Source: Gammaproteobacteria bacterium (GTDB taxonomy: Bacteria; Pseudomonadota; Gammaproteobacteria; Pseudomonadales; Pseudohongiellaceae). From it: DNA of 9,339 bases. Shown here one piece after another: positions 1 to 6,581 of the stretch (position 1 is the first letter of the stretch; every line of letters starts with the position of its first letter). A program made the translations under genes and the position numbers. The notes beneath the pieces are model-generated. The model was not told the origin of the DNA and searched no databases. It saw only the letters and a program-made list of their open reading frames with translations. Location: the NCBI GenBank assembly GCA_002694855.1, contig NZNL01000054.1, positions 31,262-40,600 on the forward strand. The letters run 5' to 3'.

Positions 1-777
1 GCGCTTAATGCCCTACCTGACGAAATACCTCATTGTCGTGTTAAGTGGTCTGGTGATGATCTCCAATGGTTTGGCCGACCATATTTTATCGTGCTGCAGC
101 TAGAAGGTGACGTGGTAAAACAGGATAACAATGCATGGGTGGCAAAGCTTGATGAAGCTGTCAGGATTGATATGGCACTTCAGGCTGTAAAATCACTGGC
201 AGCGATACACAAAGTTGATCCTGGGAAGGCCGAATATCTTGGCAACCCCGTATCGCTTGAAGATGATGTTAATCGCTGGGACCGCTTCGTTGAAAAAGCG
301 GCAGATCCTTGGCGCTTAGTACTGGTTCCTGAAGTGAAAAGGCTATTGCTTGAGCAGCTTCCCTGCTCCACACCGGTCGGGATTTTCCATGGTGACTTCC
401 AGTGGTCTAACCTATTCTACTCGAAACGGGGGGAACTGATGGCTGTAATTGACTGGGAACTGGTTGGCATAGGCGCCACGCTGAACGATGTTGGTTGGTT
501 CGCTACGTTTAATGATCCTGAAGCATGGGCGGATATGGCCCATCGTAGTCGTTACATGCCCCGGGCAGATAAACTTATTGCGATGTATCGCGAAGCATGG
601 GGATCCGAACTGCCTGACATTAACTGGTTTCGGGCATTGGCGGCCTACAAATTTGCGATTATTACTGGCTTTAACCTGATGTTGCACAGACGCGGCAAGC
701 GCGATGATCCTTTGTGGGAAACTAGCAAACATTCAATCGAGTCCCTACTGCAGCGTGCTTACACCTTGCTGAGCTAA
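1..777 (+). CDS. APH-family phosphotransferase, 5' end cut by window
   Basis: The reading frame is open from base 1, so the true start lies left of the window; the GTG at 91 is only an internal codon. The 258 visible residues carry the kinase signature of the aminoglycoside phosphotransferase/choline kinase fold: HGDFQWSN at in-window residues 130-137 (catalytic Asp132 and metal-binding Asn137), followed by DWE at 151-153, which supplies the metal-binding Asp. Such proteins move the gamma-phosphate of ATP or GTP to a small hydroxylated substrate in the cytoplasm. The N-lobe with the nucleotide-binding lysine is mostly outside the window. Members of this family that are not antibiotic-resistance enzymes are common in environmental proteobacteria, often near acyl-CoA metabolism genes, so resistance should not be assumed. 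The substrate cannot be read from the sequence. The next gene starts 91 bases downstream on the same strand, so they may or may not be co-transcribed. Confidence 0.85.
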   Translation, partial: ALNALPDEIPHCRVKWSGDDLQWFGRPYFIVLQLEGDVVKQDNNAWVAKLDEAVRIDMALQAVKSLAAIHKVDPGKAEYLGNPVSLEDDVNRWDRFVEKAADPWRLVLVPEVKRLLLEQLPCSTPVGIFHGDFQWSNLFYSKRGELMAVIDWELVGIGATLNDVGWFATFNDPEAWADMAHRSRYMPRADKLIAMYREAWGSELPDINWFRALAAYKFAIITGFNLMLHRRGKRDDPLWETSKHSIESLLQRAYTLLS

Positions 778-855
778 AGGGGTCACTCGCTTGACGGTGT
801 GATAGACTCTTTGCCAACAACGTATTTCTGTAAAATATTTCAATCGAGTAATTTC

Positions 856-859
856 GGAG
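856..859 (+). promoter_or_regulatory. Ribosome binding site deciding a TTG start
   Basis: GGAG lies 9 bases before the TTG at 869. An in-frame TAA at 860-862 sits just upstream of that TTG, and the next in-frame ATG (codon 28) would remove the twin-arginine motif. The TTG is therefore effectively the only start that keeps the export signal. Confidence 0.6.
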
Positions 860-868
860 TAATTCGGT

Positions 869-1450
869 TTGGCTCAAAAATCTTTGTCACGTCGCACCTT
901 TTTAGGATCGGTGGGAGGCACGGTTAGTAGTTCAGCAATTGTGTTAACTATGCCGATGCTTCTTGCTGCTTGTAATCAGGGCCAACAGGCAAGGTTAAGC
1001 GGCGAAAAGTTTAAAACCCTCGCTGAAGAAGACGCTGTGGAGTTAGAGGCCATCGCGGCGAGAATTATTCCCACAACAGACACGCCAGGAGCGAGAGAGG
1101 CAGGTGTTATTTATTTCATCGATAATGTTCTGGGTGACAAACGGGAAGAAGCGTTATCTCTGCTGCTGCAAGGGCTGCGTGAACTCAAAGCAAGTGTTGC
1201 ACTTACTTTTGGCGTTGCTTACTTTCACCAGCTAGAAGAAGCACAACAGGATCAAGCTCTTATTGAAATAGAGGACACGGTATTCTTCGATACAATTCGC
1301 TACCTGACAATAGCAGGCATGTTTTCCTTGCCAGAGTATGGCGGTAATCGGGCTTACGTCGGGTACGACTTAATCCGGTTCAATAGCCAGCATGCATGGC
1401 AACCTCCTTTTGGTTTTTACGATGCTGACTATGCCGAGAAAGGGCAGTAG
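869..1450 (+). CDS. Tat-exported lipoprotein, gluconate 2-dehydrogenase subunit 3 family
   Basis: This is the small subunit that accompanies membrane-linked GMC dehydrogenases. The 193-residue product starts with a twin-arginine motif SRRTFLG (residues 7-13), a hydrophobic stretch, and a lipobox LAAC (32-35), so it should be exported folded and lipidated at Cys35. The mature part begins with a helical segment (about residues 48-75, with the family-typical ARIIPTTDTPGAREAGV run), continues through a helical body and ends in a G-Y-GG-aromatic region around 150-185 typical of subunit 3. In known gluconate, sorbitol and FAD-glucose dehydrogenases this subunit helps the catalytic flavoprotein fold and carries it through the Tat system. 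The GMC gene starts 2 bases after this stop codon, which supports a complex. The start is an unusual TTG. The family assignment rests on recalled pattern and on the adjacent GMC gene. Confidence 0.85.
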   Translation: MAQKSLSRRTFLGSVGGTVSSSAIVLTMPMLLAACNQGQQARLSGEKFKTLAEEDAVELEAIAARIIPTTDTPGAREAGVIYFIDNVLGDKREEALSLLLQGLRELKASVALTFGVAYFHQLEEAQQDQALIEIEDTVFFDTIRYLTIAGMFSLPEYGGNRAYVGYDLIRFNSQHAWQPPFGFYDADYAEKGQ

Positions 1451-1452
1451 TA

Positions 1453-3123
1453 ATGGCTCAGGCTCTCACAGTGACTTTTCCGGAAAGAGATGAAGTGGAT
1501 TTTGTGATAGTCGGTTCTGGCTCAGCCGGGGGTATAATCGCAAAAGAGCTCTCCGCAGCAGGTCATTCAGTTGTAGTTCTGGAGCAAGGACCTCATTTGC
1601 AGGCTTCAGATTTCACACATGATGAATGGGGCATTGATCATAACTATGACATGAAGTGGAGCACGCGGCAGGGTTATCCTCAGACTTTTCGTAAATCTGA
1701 AAACGAAGAAGCAGAACTTAGAGATTCAGTATGTGGGTATGCTCACAACGTCGGCGGTAGCAGTGTTCATTTCTCGGGAAATTTCTGGCGATTCAGACCT
1801 ATAGATTTCATGGAAGCCACTGTGCGAGGGACAGTTGGGGGTACTAACTTTGCGGACTGGCCCATCAGTTATGAAGATCTTGAACCGTATTACACGAAGG
1901 TGGACTGGGAGATCGGTGTATCCGGGCTGCAGGGCCCATGGGATCCTCCCCGTTCCCGTGAATATCCCTGTCCACCCATGCCTATAAAAGGTTCCGATGT
2001 ATTGCTAGAGCGGGCGGCCAAACAGTTAGGTCTAACGCCATACCCAGCACCCGTGGCGATACTTTCCCAACCCTTCAACGGCCGCCCTGGCTGTATTCAC
2101 TGTGGATTTTGTAATGGCTTCGGGTGTGAGGTGAATGCCAAATCTTCCTCTATGATCGCAATGATTCCTTTGGCCCTGGCTTCAGGTAACTGCGAGTTAC
2201 GCACGGGGTGTACCGTGTCGCGTGTCCACACCAATGCGGCAGGTCGGGTGACCGAAGTGGTCTATTGGGATGAAGAAAGTGTTGAACGTGCTCAGAGGGC
2301 AAAGGCGGTTATACTTTGTGCCAACGGAGCGGAAACACCGAGATTATTACTAATGTCTGAATCGCCCCTCTTTCCGGATGGTTTGGCAAACACCAGTGGG
2401 TTTGTCGGCCAGAATTTGATGTTCAATGGACATAGTTCGGTAACCGGTTTGTTTGGCGCACCAGTTAATGCCTGGAAAAGTGTTCCGACAACACGCGTTG
2501 TGCATGATTTTTATGAACTGGATCCTAACCTTGGTTTTTATGGAGGAGGCGGTATAGACGGCCGTCATCCAACCCGTGGAGTGCCACTGGGATTTGGTCT
2601 AGTTAGTGGTCAAGTCTTTGACGGGCCAAGTTGGGGTGTTGGTTACAAGAATAATTTAGCCTACGAATTTTCACATGTAGCGGCGTTTAATGGTCATACT
2701 ACTTCATTACCACAGGGATCAAATAATGTGACACTTGACCCTACCTACAAAGACAAGTTCGGTCGCCCAGCTATTCGATGCACTTATATGGATCATGAGG
2801 ATGATCTGGCTACCATGAGATGGTTTTTAAATAAGAGTACAGAGCTTATGGAAGCGGCGGGTGCTGTTAAGATCGCGGCCACCTATCCCGAGACCGGGCA
2901 GGAAGGCAGCTCGCACCTGCTGGGTACCTGTCGCATGGGGGATGACCCTAATACATCAGTAATCGATTCTAATAATCGTTCACATGACGTACCAAACTTG
3001 TTTATGTGCGATGGAAGCACGCTGGTAACCTCTGGTAGAGGTCAGCCAACAATGACCATTATGGCCCTGGCTTTCCGTGCCGCTGAAATGATTAACAATG
3101 CAGCCCGGCGGAACGAGATTTAG
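1453..3123 (+). CDS. GMC-family FAD-dependent dehydrogenase, catalytic subunit
   Basis: This 556-residue protein is a full-length GMC oxidoreductase, expected to oxidise a sugar, polyol or other alcohol with FAD and pass electrons to a cytochrome or quinone. The N-terminus holds the Rossmann motif GSGSAG (21-26) with Glu44 at the end of the second strand for the FAD ribose. A cysteine cluster C214-X2-C217-X2-C220-X4-C225 lies in the middle. The C-terminal domain has HLLGTCRMG with His488 as the expected catalytic base, and DGS followed by GQPTMTI (530-536). Gln531 occupies the place where the family usually has Asn or His. The protein has no signal peptide of its own, so export with the Tat-bearing subunit 3 encoded 2 bases upstream is likely. 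The ribosome site AAGGG (1440-1444) lies inside the upstream gene, suggesting translational coupling. No cytochrome subunit follows. The substrate is unknown. Confidence 0.93.
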   Translation: MAQALTVTFPERDEVDFVIVGSGSAGGIIAKELSAAGHSVVVLEQGPHLQASDFTHDEWGIDHNYDMKWSTRQGYPQTFRKSENEEAELRDSVCGYAHNVGGSSVHFSGNFWRFRPIDFMEATVRGTVGGTNFADWPISYEDLEPYYTKVDWEIGVSGLQGPWDPPRSREYPCPPMPIKGSDVLLERAAKQLGLTPYPAPVAILSQPFNGRPGCIHCGFCNGFGCEVNAKSSSMIAMIPLALASGNCELRTGCTVSRVHTNAAGRVTEVVYWDEESVERAQRAKAVILCANGAETPRLLLMSESPLFPDGLANTSGFVGQNLMFNGHSSVTGLFGAPVNAWKSVPTTRVVHDFYELDPNLGFYGGGGIDGRHPTRGVPLGFGLVSGQVFDGPSWGVGYKNNLAYEFSHVAAFNGHTTSLPQGSNNVTLDPTYKDKFGRPAIRCTYMDHEDDLATMRWFLNKSTELMEAAGAVKIAATYPETGQEGSSHLLGTCRMGDDPNTSVIDSNNRSHDVPNLFMCDGSTLVTSGRGQPTMTIMALAFRAAEMINNAARRNEI

Positions 3124-3197
3124 CAAGTAAACTCTGGCAGGCTGCCGCGATTCTTGACCGGAAAACCAGCGTCTTATGGTGTACCTTGAACTAAAGC

Positions 3198-3680
3198 CTA
3201 ATGCTGTTTATCCGCACTATCAATGCTGGCGAATACCTCGTGAGAACCGTCTTTTTTAATTAAAAGAATATCGTAGGGTGTAAAACGGTTTCCTATTTCC
3301 ATCCCAGGTCCACCAATTGGCATGCCGGGCACGGCAAGTCCTAGCGCGCCTTGTGGAGGTGCTACTAGGAATTGAGCAATAAATTTTTCCGGAATATGAC
3401 CTTCGAATATGTAGCCTTCCTTAGTCACTGCGGTATGGCAGGAGCGCCATTCGGGCTTGAGCCCAAGATCATCTTTGACTGCCTGGATATCGGTAGGGTG
3501 AATTACACTAGAGGAATAACCTCGCTCATCCATGTGCTGAATCCAGCCAACACAACAGCCGCAGGTGACTTCTTTGTACACATTCAACACGATGTCGTCC
3601 AGGGATTGGCCGAAGGAAACAGTGCTTGCTAGTCCGAATGCGACAGCGATCATTAACTTCTTTTTATACTTCATGCTCAT
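3198..3680 (-). CDS. DUF411 family periplasmic protein, CopG-like copper protein
   Basis: The 160-residue product has a Sec signal peptide (KYKKK, hydrophobic core, probable cut near Gly24-Gln25). The mature part shows the DUF411 hallmarks: a CGCC motif (Cys40, Cys42, Cys43) after the first strand of a thioredoxin-like fold, a CH pair at 81-82, GHIP at 94-97, and a Met/Gly/Pro-rich VPGMPIGGPGM segment at 117-127. The Pseudomonas DUF411 protein CopG binds a small copper cluster through a CxCC motif, so a role in periplasmic copper binding or redox handling is likely here by family knowledge. No other copper gene is visible in the window. The start at 3680 is supported by GGAG six bases upstream; an ATG two codons later is possible. 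It is read in the same direction as the lactonase gene upstream, but the 158-base gap suggests its own promoter. It is convergent with the GMC gene. Confidence 0.88.
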   Translation of the reverse strand: MSMKYKKKLMIAVAFGLASTVSFGQSLDDIVLNVYKEVTCGCCVGWIQHMDERGYSSSVIHPTDIQAVKDDLGLKPEWRSCHTAVTKEGYIFEGHIPEKFIAQFLVAPPQGALGLAVPGMPIGGPGMEIGNRFTPYDILLIKKDGSHEVFASIDSADKQH

Positions 3681-3742
3681 TAGCTACTCCAGTTAATTTG
3701 GATGTACTTGCCCACCATCCTTCAAATTCAAATACATCAGGG

Positions 3743-3817
3743 TGACCGTGTTTTCAGCTGGACTTCCATACCCTACATAAAATACGGACAAACCTGTAAT
3801 TATTTCACCTACGGTCA
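3743..3817. repeat. Spaced 7-bp inverted repeat upstream of the DUF411 gene
   Basis: TGACCGT at 3743-3749 and its exact reverse complement ACGGTCA at 3811-3817 flank 61 bases within the 158-base gap between the lactonase and DUF411 genes. They could be half-sites for a regulator that loops or binds twice, or they could be chance. I found no convincing -35/-10 pair and no clear intrinsic terminator for the lactonase transcript in this gap. Confidence 0.2.
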
Positions 3818-3838
3818 GCCTATCAGTCTATCACTTTC

Positions 3839-4855
3839 TCAAAGGATATTGCCGCGAGTATTTAATCTTATTCTATACAGGCCTGTGCGCGCGGTCATAT
3901 ACAAAGTAGAGCCATCATCACCCCACGCCACGTTGGCGGGCACTTCATCAGGCCTGATCGTTCCTAGGTGATTACCCTCAGGATCGAATATCCATACACC
4001 GCCAGGTCCGGTGGCGAAAATATTGCCAGACACGTCTACTTTCATGCCATCTGCTGCTCCGTCTGTATCTTGATCATTAACATCGTAGAACACACGGCGA
4101 TTGCTGATAGTTCCGCTGTTCAATACGTCGTAGGCATACCATACCTTGTTGGCGCCATCGGAGTTGGCTACGTACAGGGTCTGTTGATCAGGGGAAAAAG
4201 CGATGCCATTAGGCCGGGTCTGATCGCGTTCGAGCAACTGAATTTCGCCGTCGGGACTCAATCGGTAAATGCCGTTGTATTCCAATTCGCGCGCTGGATC
4301 ATTTTCCTGTAGCGCGAGTCCGTATGGTGGATCGGTGAAATATAGCCAGCCATTTGAGTGCCAGGCCGAATCGTTCGGACTGTTAAGTCGCATACCACGA
4401 TAGCGTCCCACCAAAACAGCACGACTACCATCAGATTCAATTCGAGACACTACTCGATTGCCGTGTTCCATTAATAGCAACCGACCTTCCGAATCCATAT
4501 TCAGCCCGTTGGAGCCCACCGAAGGATGACCAGCATCGCCTTCGAACACCGGTTGCAGGAAAGTGCTGAGCCCGGCTTCATCACTCCAGGTATGAATGGC
4601 ATTGCTCCTAAGATCGCTGAAGTAAAGTTGGTTATTCCGTTGATCCCAAACGGGGCCCTCTGTAAAGGCAAAGCCCCCCGCTAGTTTTTGAATATTGGCG
4701 TTGATGGGCACTAGGGCATCAACCCGAGGGTCTATCCGGTCCACCGTTCCGGCATTATTTATAATGCCTGATTCTTCATCTCCGATTTCACTATCGCAGT
4801 TAGACAGTCCCGCACTCAAAAGCAATAGGTATACGCATAGGAAAGATATTTTCAT
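3839..4855 (-). CDS. SMP-30/gluconolactonase-family lipoprotein
   Basis: The 338-residue product is a six-bladed beta-propeller hydrolase of the SMP-30/gluconolactonase/LRE family, which opens sugar lactones or related esters using a bound divalent metal. The metal ligands can be placed by comparison with human SMP-30: Glu66 in TEGPVW, Asn216 in RPNGIAFS, and Asp269 in ADGMKVD, with Asn161 in NSPND at the substrate/metal-water position. All four are present, so the protein should be active. The N-terminus is a lipoprotein signal with lipobox LSNC (17-20); Asn before the cysteine is less usual. Asp21 follows the cysteine, which in enterobacteria keeps lipoproteins in the inner membrane. The start ATG follows AAGGA, and the gene lies 14 bases after the MBL-fold gene, so they form one transcript. 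Its role may be to hydrolyse lactones made by the nearby GMC dehydrogenase, which is inference. Confidence 0.9.
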   Translation of the reverse strand: MKISFLCVYLLLLSAGLSNCDSEIGDEESGIINNAGTVDRIDPRVDALVPINANIQKLAGGFAFTEGPVWDQRNNQLYFSDLRSNAIHTWSDEAGLSTFLQPVFEGDAGHPSVGSNGLNMDSEGRLLLMEHGNRVVSRIESDGSRAVLVGRYRGMRLNSPNDSAWHSNGWLYFTDPPYGLALQENDPARELEYNGIYRLSPDGEIQLLERDQTRPNGIAFSPDQQTLYVANSDGANKVWYAYDVLNSGTISNRRVFYDVNDQDTDGAADGMKVDVSGNIFATGPGGVWIFDPEGNHLGTIRPDEVPANVAWGDDGSTLYMTARTGLYRIRLNTRGNIL

Positions 4856-4869
4856 CGAATTATCCTTTT

Positions 4870-5901
4870 TTATTCTGCTATACCGTCTATCAGATCATAC
4901 ATTCGCTGTACCGCCTGCAGATTTGCGCCTAGCTGATCAACGCCTAAGGTGTCTGCATGTTGTCTGAGATCGGCGCGAGCTGCTGCTTCTTCAGCACTAT
5001 ACCCAGCAGACTTCAATCTGCGAACCTCTTCCGTAAGATCAGCGTAATAGGTTTGCACGTAGTCGATGCGGTTTAAGTCGGCGATGCTGGGCCCATGACC
5101 TGGCAGTATTAGATCGAAGTCGAGCTGTTTCAGTCCTTGCAGAGTATCAGCCCATTCGGCGACGTAACCGTCTCCTAGGTATGAAATTCCGCCCAGCATC
5201 ATATCTCCGGTAAATACTATTCGTTCTTGTGGCAGGAAGACTGCCAAGTCACCGCCGGTATGAGCACGTCCCAGAAAATGTATCTGGATCTCTCGACCTC
5301 CCCGAAATAAAGTCATGACGTCGCTCATTGAGACGGTTGGGGGAACGAAATCGATTTCATCCTGCGCCCTCACATGGGCCCGCCAGAACTCCAGCTGGGT
5401 TTGTAGCTCAGCTCTTTCACCGCCATTGGCATTGGTGATACGTTCCTCTAAATTGGCCACTGTATTATCGAAACGTAACAGCGAGGAACGATAAGTCTGC
5501 TCGTTAGCAGGCTCTTCGGTGAGCTTTTTGTAGGTATATTCATGGCCGATGATTTGGATATTCGGGCCAAAAGCAGGAGTCCCATTGGCATGATCATAGT
5601 GGAAGTGGGAATTGATAAGAGTAGTGATCGGCTTGTCAGTAACGACTTCAATTGAATTCATCAAGGCTCTTCCGGCAGCCGGCGTGATATGGGAATCCAC
5701 TACCACAACATCGTTATCGCGCTCGATGATTAGTGCATTGCTCATGGTGTAGAGCGCCCCGTTGCCGCTGGCGAAATACACTCCTTCGGCTACCTCTTCG
5801 AGGCGATGGGTATCGGTATTGATAACTTCTTGTGACAGACCAGAAGCTGGAACCAAAATCGAAGCGAATAGGGCTACTAAATACTTGTGCAGTGCAGTCA
5901 T
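4870..5901 (-). CDS. Secreted metallo-beta-lactamase-fold hydrolase
   Basis: The 343-residue product has a Sec signal peptide (hydrophobic residues 7-20, likely cut after Ser23) and a complete MBL-fold metal site: HFHYDH (99-104), His214 in GRAHTGGD, Asp233 in FTGDMM, and His269 in LPGHGP. A binuclear zinc (or iron) hydrolase in the periplasm is therefore expected. Between the HxHxDH motif and His214 is a long, charged, probably helical insertion (about 124-182), and a helical tail rich in Ala, Glu and Arg ends the protein; both are seen in MBL proteins of the quinoprotein-relay/SoxH-like type rather than in true beta-lactamases. The start has GGAGG five bases upstream (5907-5911). It is the first gene of a transcript with the SMP-30 lipoprotein and diverges from the DUF6152 gene. 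The substrate is unknown; antibiotic hydrolysis should not be inferred. Confidence 0.9.
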   Translation of the reverse strand: MTALHKYLVALFASILVPASGLSQEVINTDTHRLEEVAEGVYFASGNGALYTMSNALIIERDNDVVVVDSHITPAAGRALMNSIEVVTDKPITTLINSHFHYDHANGTPAFGPNIQIIGHEYTYKKLTEEPANEQTYRSSLLRFDNTVANLEERITNANGGERAELQTQLEFWRAHVRAQDEIDFVPPTVSMSDVMTLFRGGREIQIHFLGRAHTGGDLAVFLPQERIVFTGDMMLGGISYLGDGYVAEWADTLQGLKQLDFDLILPGHGPSIADLNRIDYVQTYYADLTEEVRRLKSAGYSAEEAAARADLRQHADTLGVDQLGANLQAVQRMYDLIDGIAE

Positions 5902-6066
5902 TATTTCCTCCAGCTATGTCTTTATTGGTTTTGCAGCTCATTAAAGTCTGAACAATATACTCTCTCTATGTAACCTGTGCATCCATAGTGTCGGAGATAC
6001 AGTGGAAATGCGGTGCCAGCTAAGGCAAACTCCTCGGTGACTGGTAAAACTACTGGGAGGATAATG
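5902..6066. promoter_or_regulatory. Divergent intergenic region with candidate promoters
   Basis: This 165-base gap separates two diverging transcripts, so it should hold both promoters. The AT-rich core AATATACT (5954-5961) reads as a -10 in both directions: TATACT (5956-5961) on the plus strand and TATATT on the minus strand. The matching -35 boxes are weak: TTGCAG at 5931-5936 with a 19-base spacer for the plus strand, and nothing good for the minus strand. The GGAGG for the MBL gene is at 5907-5911. The promoter placement is tentative, but the presence of promoters here follows from the gene arrangement. Confidence 0.35.
6055..6060 (+). promoter_or_regulatory. Ribosome binding site deciding the DUF6152 start
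   Basis: GGGAGG ends three bases before an ATG at 6064 and six bases before a second ATG at 6067. The spacing favours 6067, which also gives a classic signal peptide. The upstream in-frame GTG at 6013 would put this site inside the gene and has no good ribosome site of its own. Confidence 0.7.
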
Positions 6067-6507
6067 ATGAGACGATTACTTACCGTCCTTGCGATCGTGG
6101 GGTCTTTGGTCCTTCTAAATACTCACACATGGAGCCACCACGCATTCTCTTCCGAATTCGATATTGACAAACCTATTAGCCTGCGTGGAACTATTACTCG
6201 CATGGAATGGGTGAATCCTCATACGTGGTTGCATATGACTGCTACCATTGAGGACGATACTATTCAGGAATGGATGCTCGAGGGGGGTACTCCCAACACC
6301 TTGTTACGGGCAGGGCTCACTCAACAAATTCTGTTACCTGGTACTGAGATTCTGGTGCGGGGGTACCAAAGTAAAGACCCTGATTGTATTCCCAAATGCC
6401 GAGGTAGCGGACGGGATATAACCTTTACTGATGGTAGCAATATCTTCATGGGTTCTTCCGGTGTTGGAGCACCTCCGGAAGGATTTCCGGACGATAACGA
6501 CGAGTAA
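6067..6507 (+). CDS. DUF6152 family secreted protein
   Basis: From the ATG at 6067 the product has 146 residues with a Sec signal peptide (MRRLL, hydrophobic core to about residue 19, likely cut after Ser23). The mature protein would begin with HHAF (24-27), followed by a beta-rich body with GTITRMEWVNPHTW (41-54), EWMLEGGTP (68-76) and a pattern of short strands resembling a small beta-barrel. HHAF and NPH are the hallmarks of DUF6152, whose function is unknown to me. The histidine pair, His52, and Cys107/Cys111 (a CX3C pair) could bind a metal or, for the cysteines, form a disulfide; this is inference. The gene starts a plus-strand cassette with two paralogous secreted proteins and diverges from the MBL hydrolase gene. 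An alternative start at 6013 (GTG, 164 residues) is less likely. Confidence 0.85.
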   Translation: MRRLLTVLAIVGSLVLLNTHTWSHHAFSSEFDIDKPISLRGTITRMEWVNPHTWLHMTATIEDDTIQEWMLEGGTPNTLLRAGLTQQILLPGTEILVRGYQSKDPDCIPKCRGSGRDITFTDGSNIFMGSSGVGAPPEGFPDDNDE

Positions 6508-6581
6508 AAGCCTTCCGGTTTTATAGACCAAAGACTCATTGAAAAGGGCATGCCGTGAAAATAAAAACAAAGAGGGGAGAT

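Noticed and set aside
1..777. Reading the APH-fold gene as an aminoglycoside resistance gene.
   Set aside because: Only the general kinase motifs are visible, the family is broad, and there is no mobile-element or resistance context.
791..838. Possible promoter before the subunit 3 gene (TTGACG at 791, or TTGCCA at 811 with TAAAAT/AAATAT near 831-838).
   Set aside because: No pairing gives both good boxes and 16-18 base spacing; TAAAAT is only 14 bases from TTGCCA and AAATAT matches poorly.
3124..3197. Short hairpin GGCA-GGC-TGCC in the gap between the GMC and DUF411 genes, considered as a terminator.
   Set aside because: The stem is four base pairs and no T tract follows on either strand.
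799..3834. Ten-base repeat GTGATAGACT at 799-808 with its reverse complement at 3825-3834.
   Set aside because: Many shared 10-mers are expected by chance in 9 kb counting both strands, and the context shows no related function.
3702..3971. Plus-strand open frame across the lactonase-DUF411 gap.
   Set aside because: It overlaps the 3' end of the lactonase gene antisense, has no good ribosome site, and its translation shows no recognisable domain.
4870..5901. Reading the MBL-fold gene as a beta-lactamase resistance gene.
   Set aside because: The fold's metal motifs are shared by many hydrolases; the long insertion, the helical tail and the lactonase neighbour do not resemble a resistance gene.
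6013..6066. Extended N-terminus for the DUF6152 protein from the GTG at 6013.
   Set aside because: It would bury the signal peptide behind 18 polar residues and place the strong GGGAGG site inside the gene; ATG at 6067 fits better.
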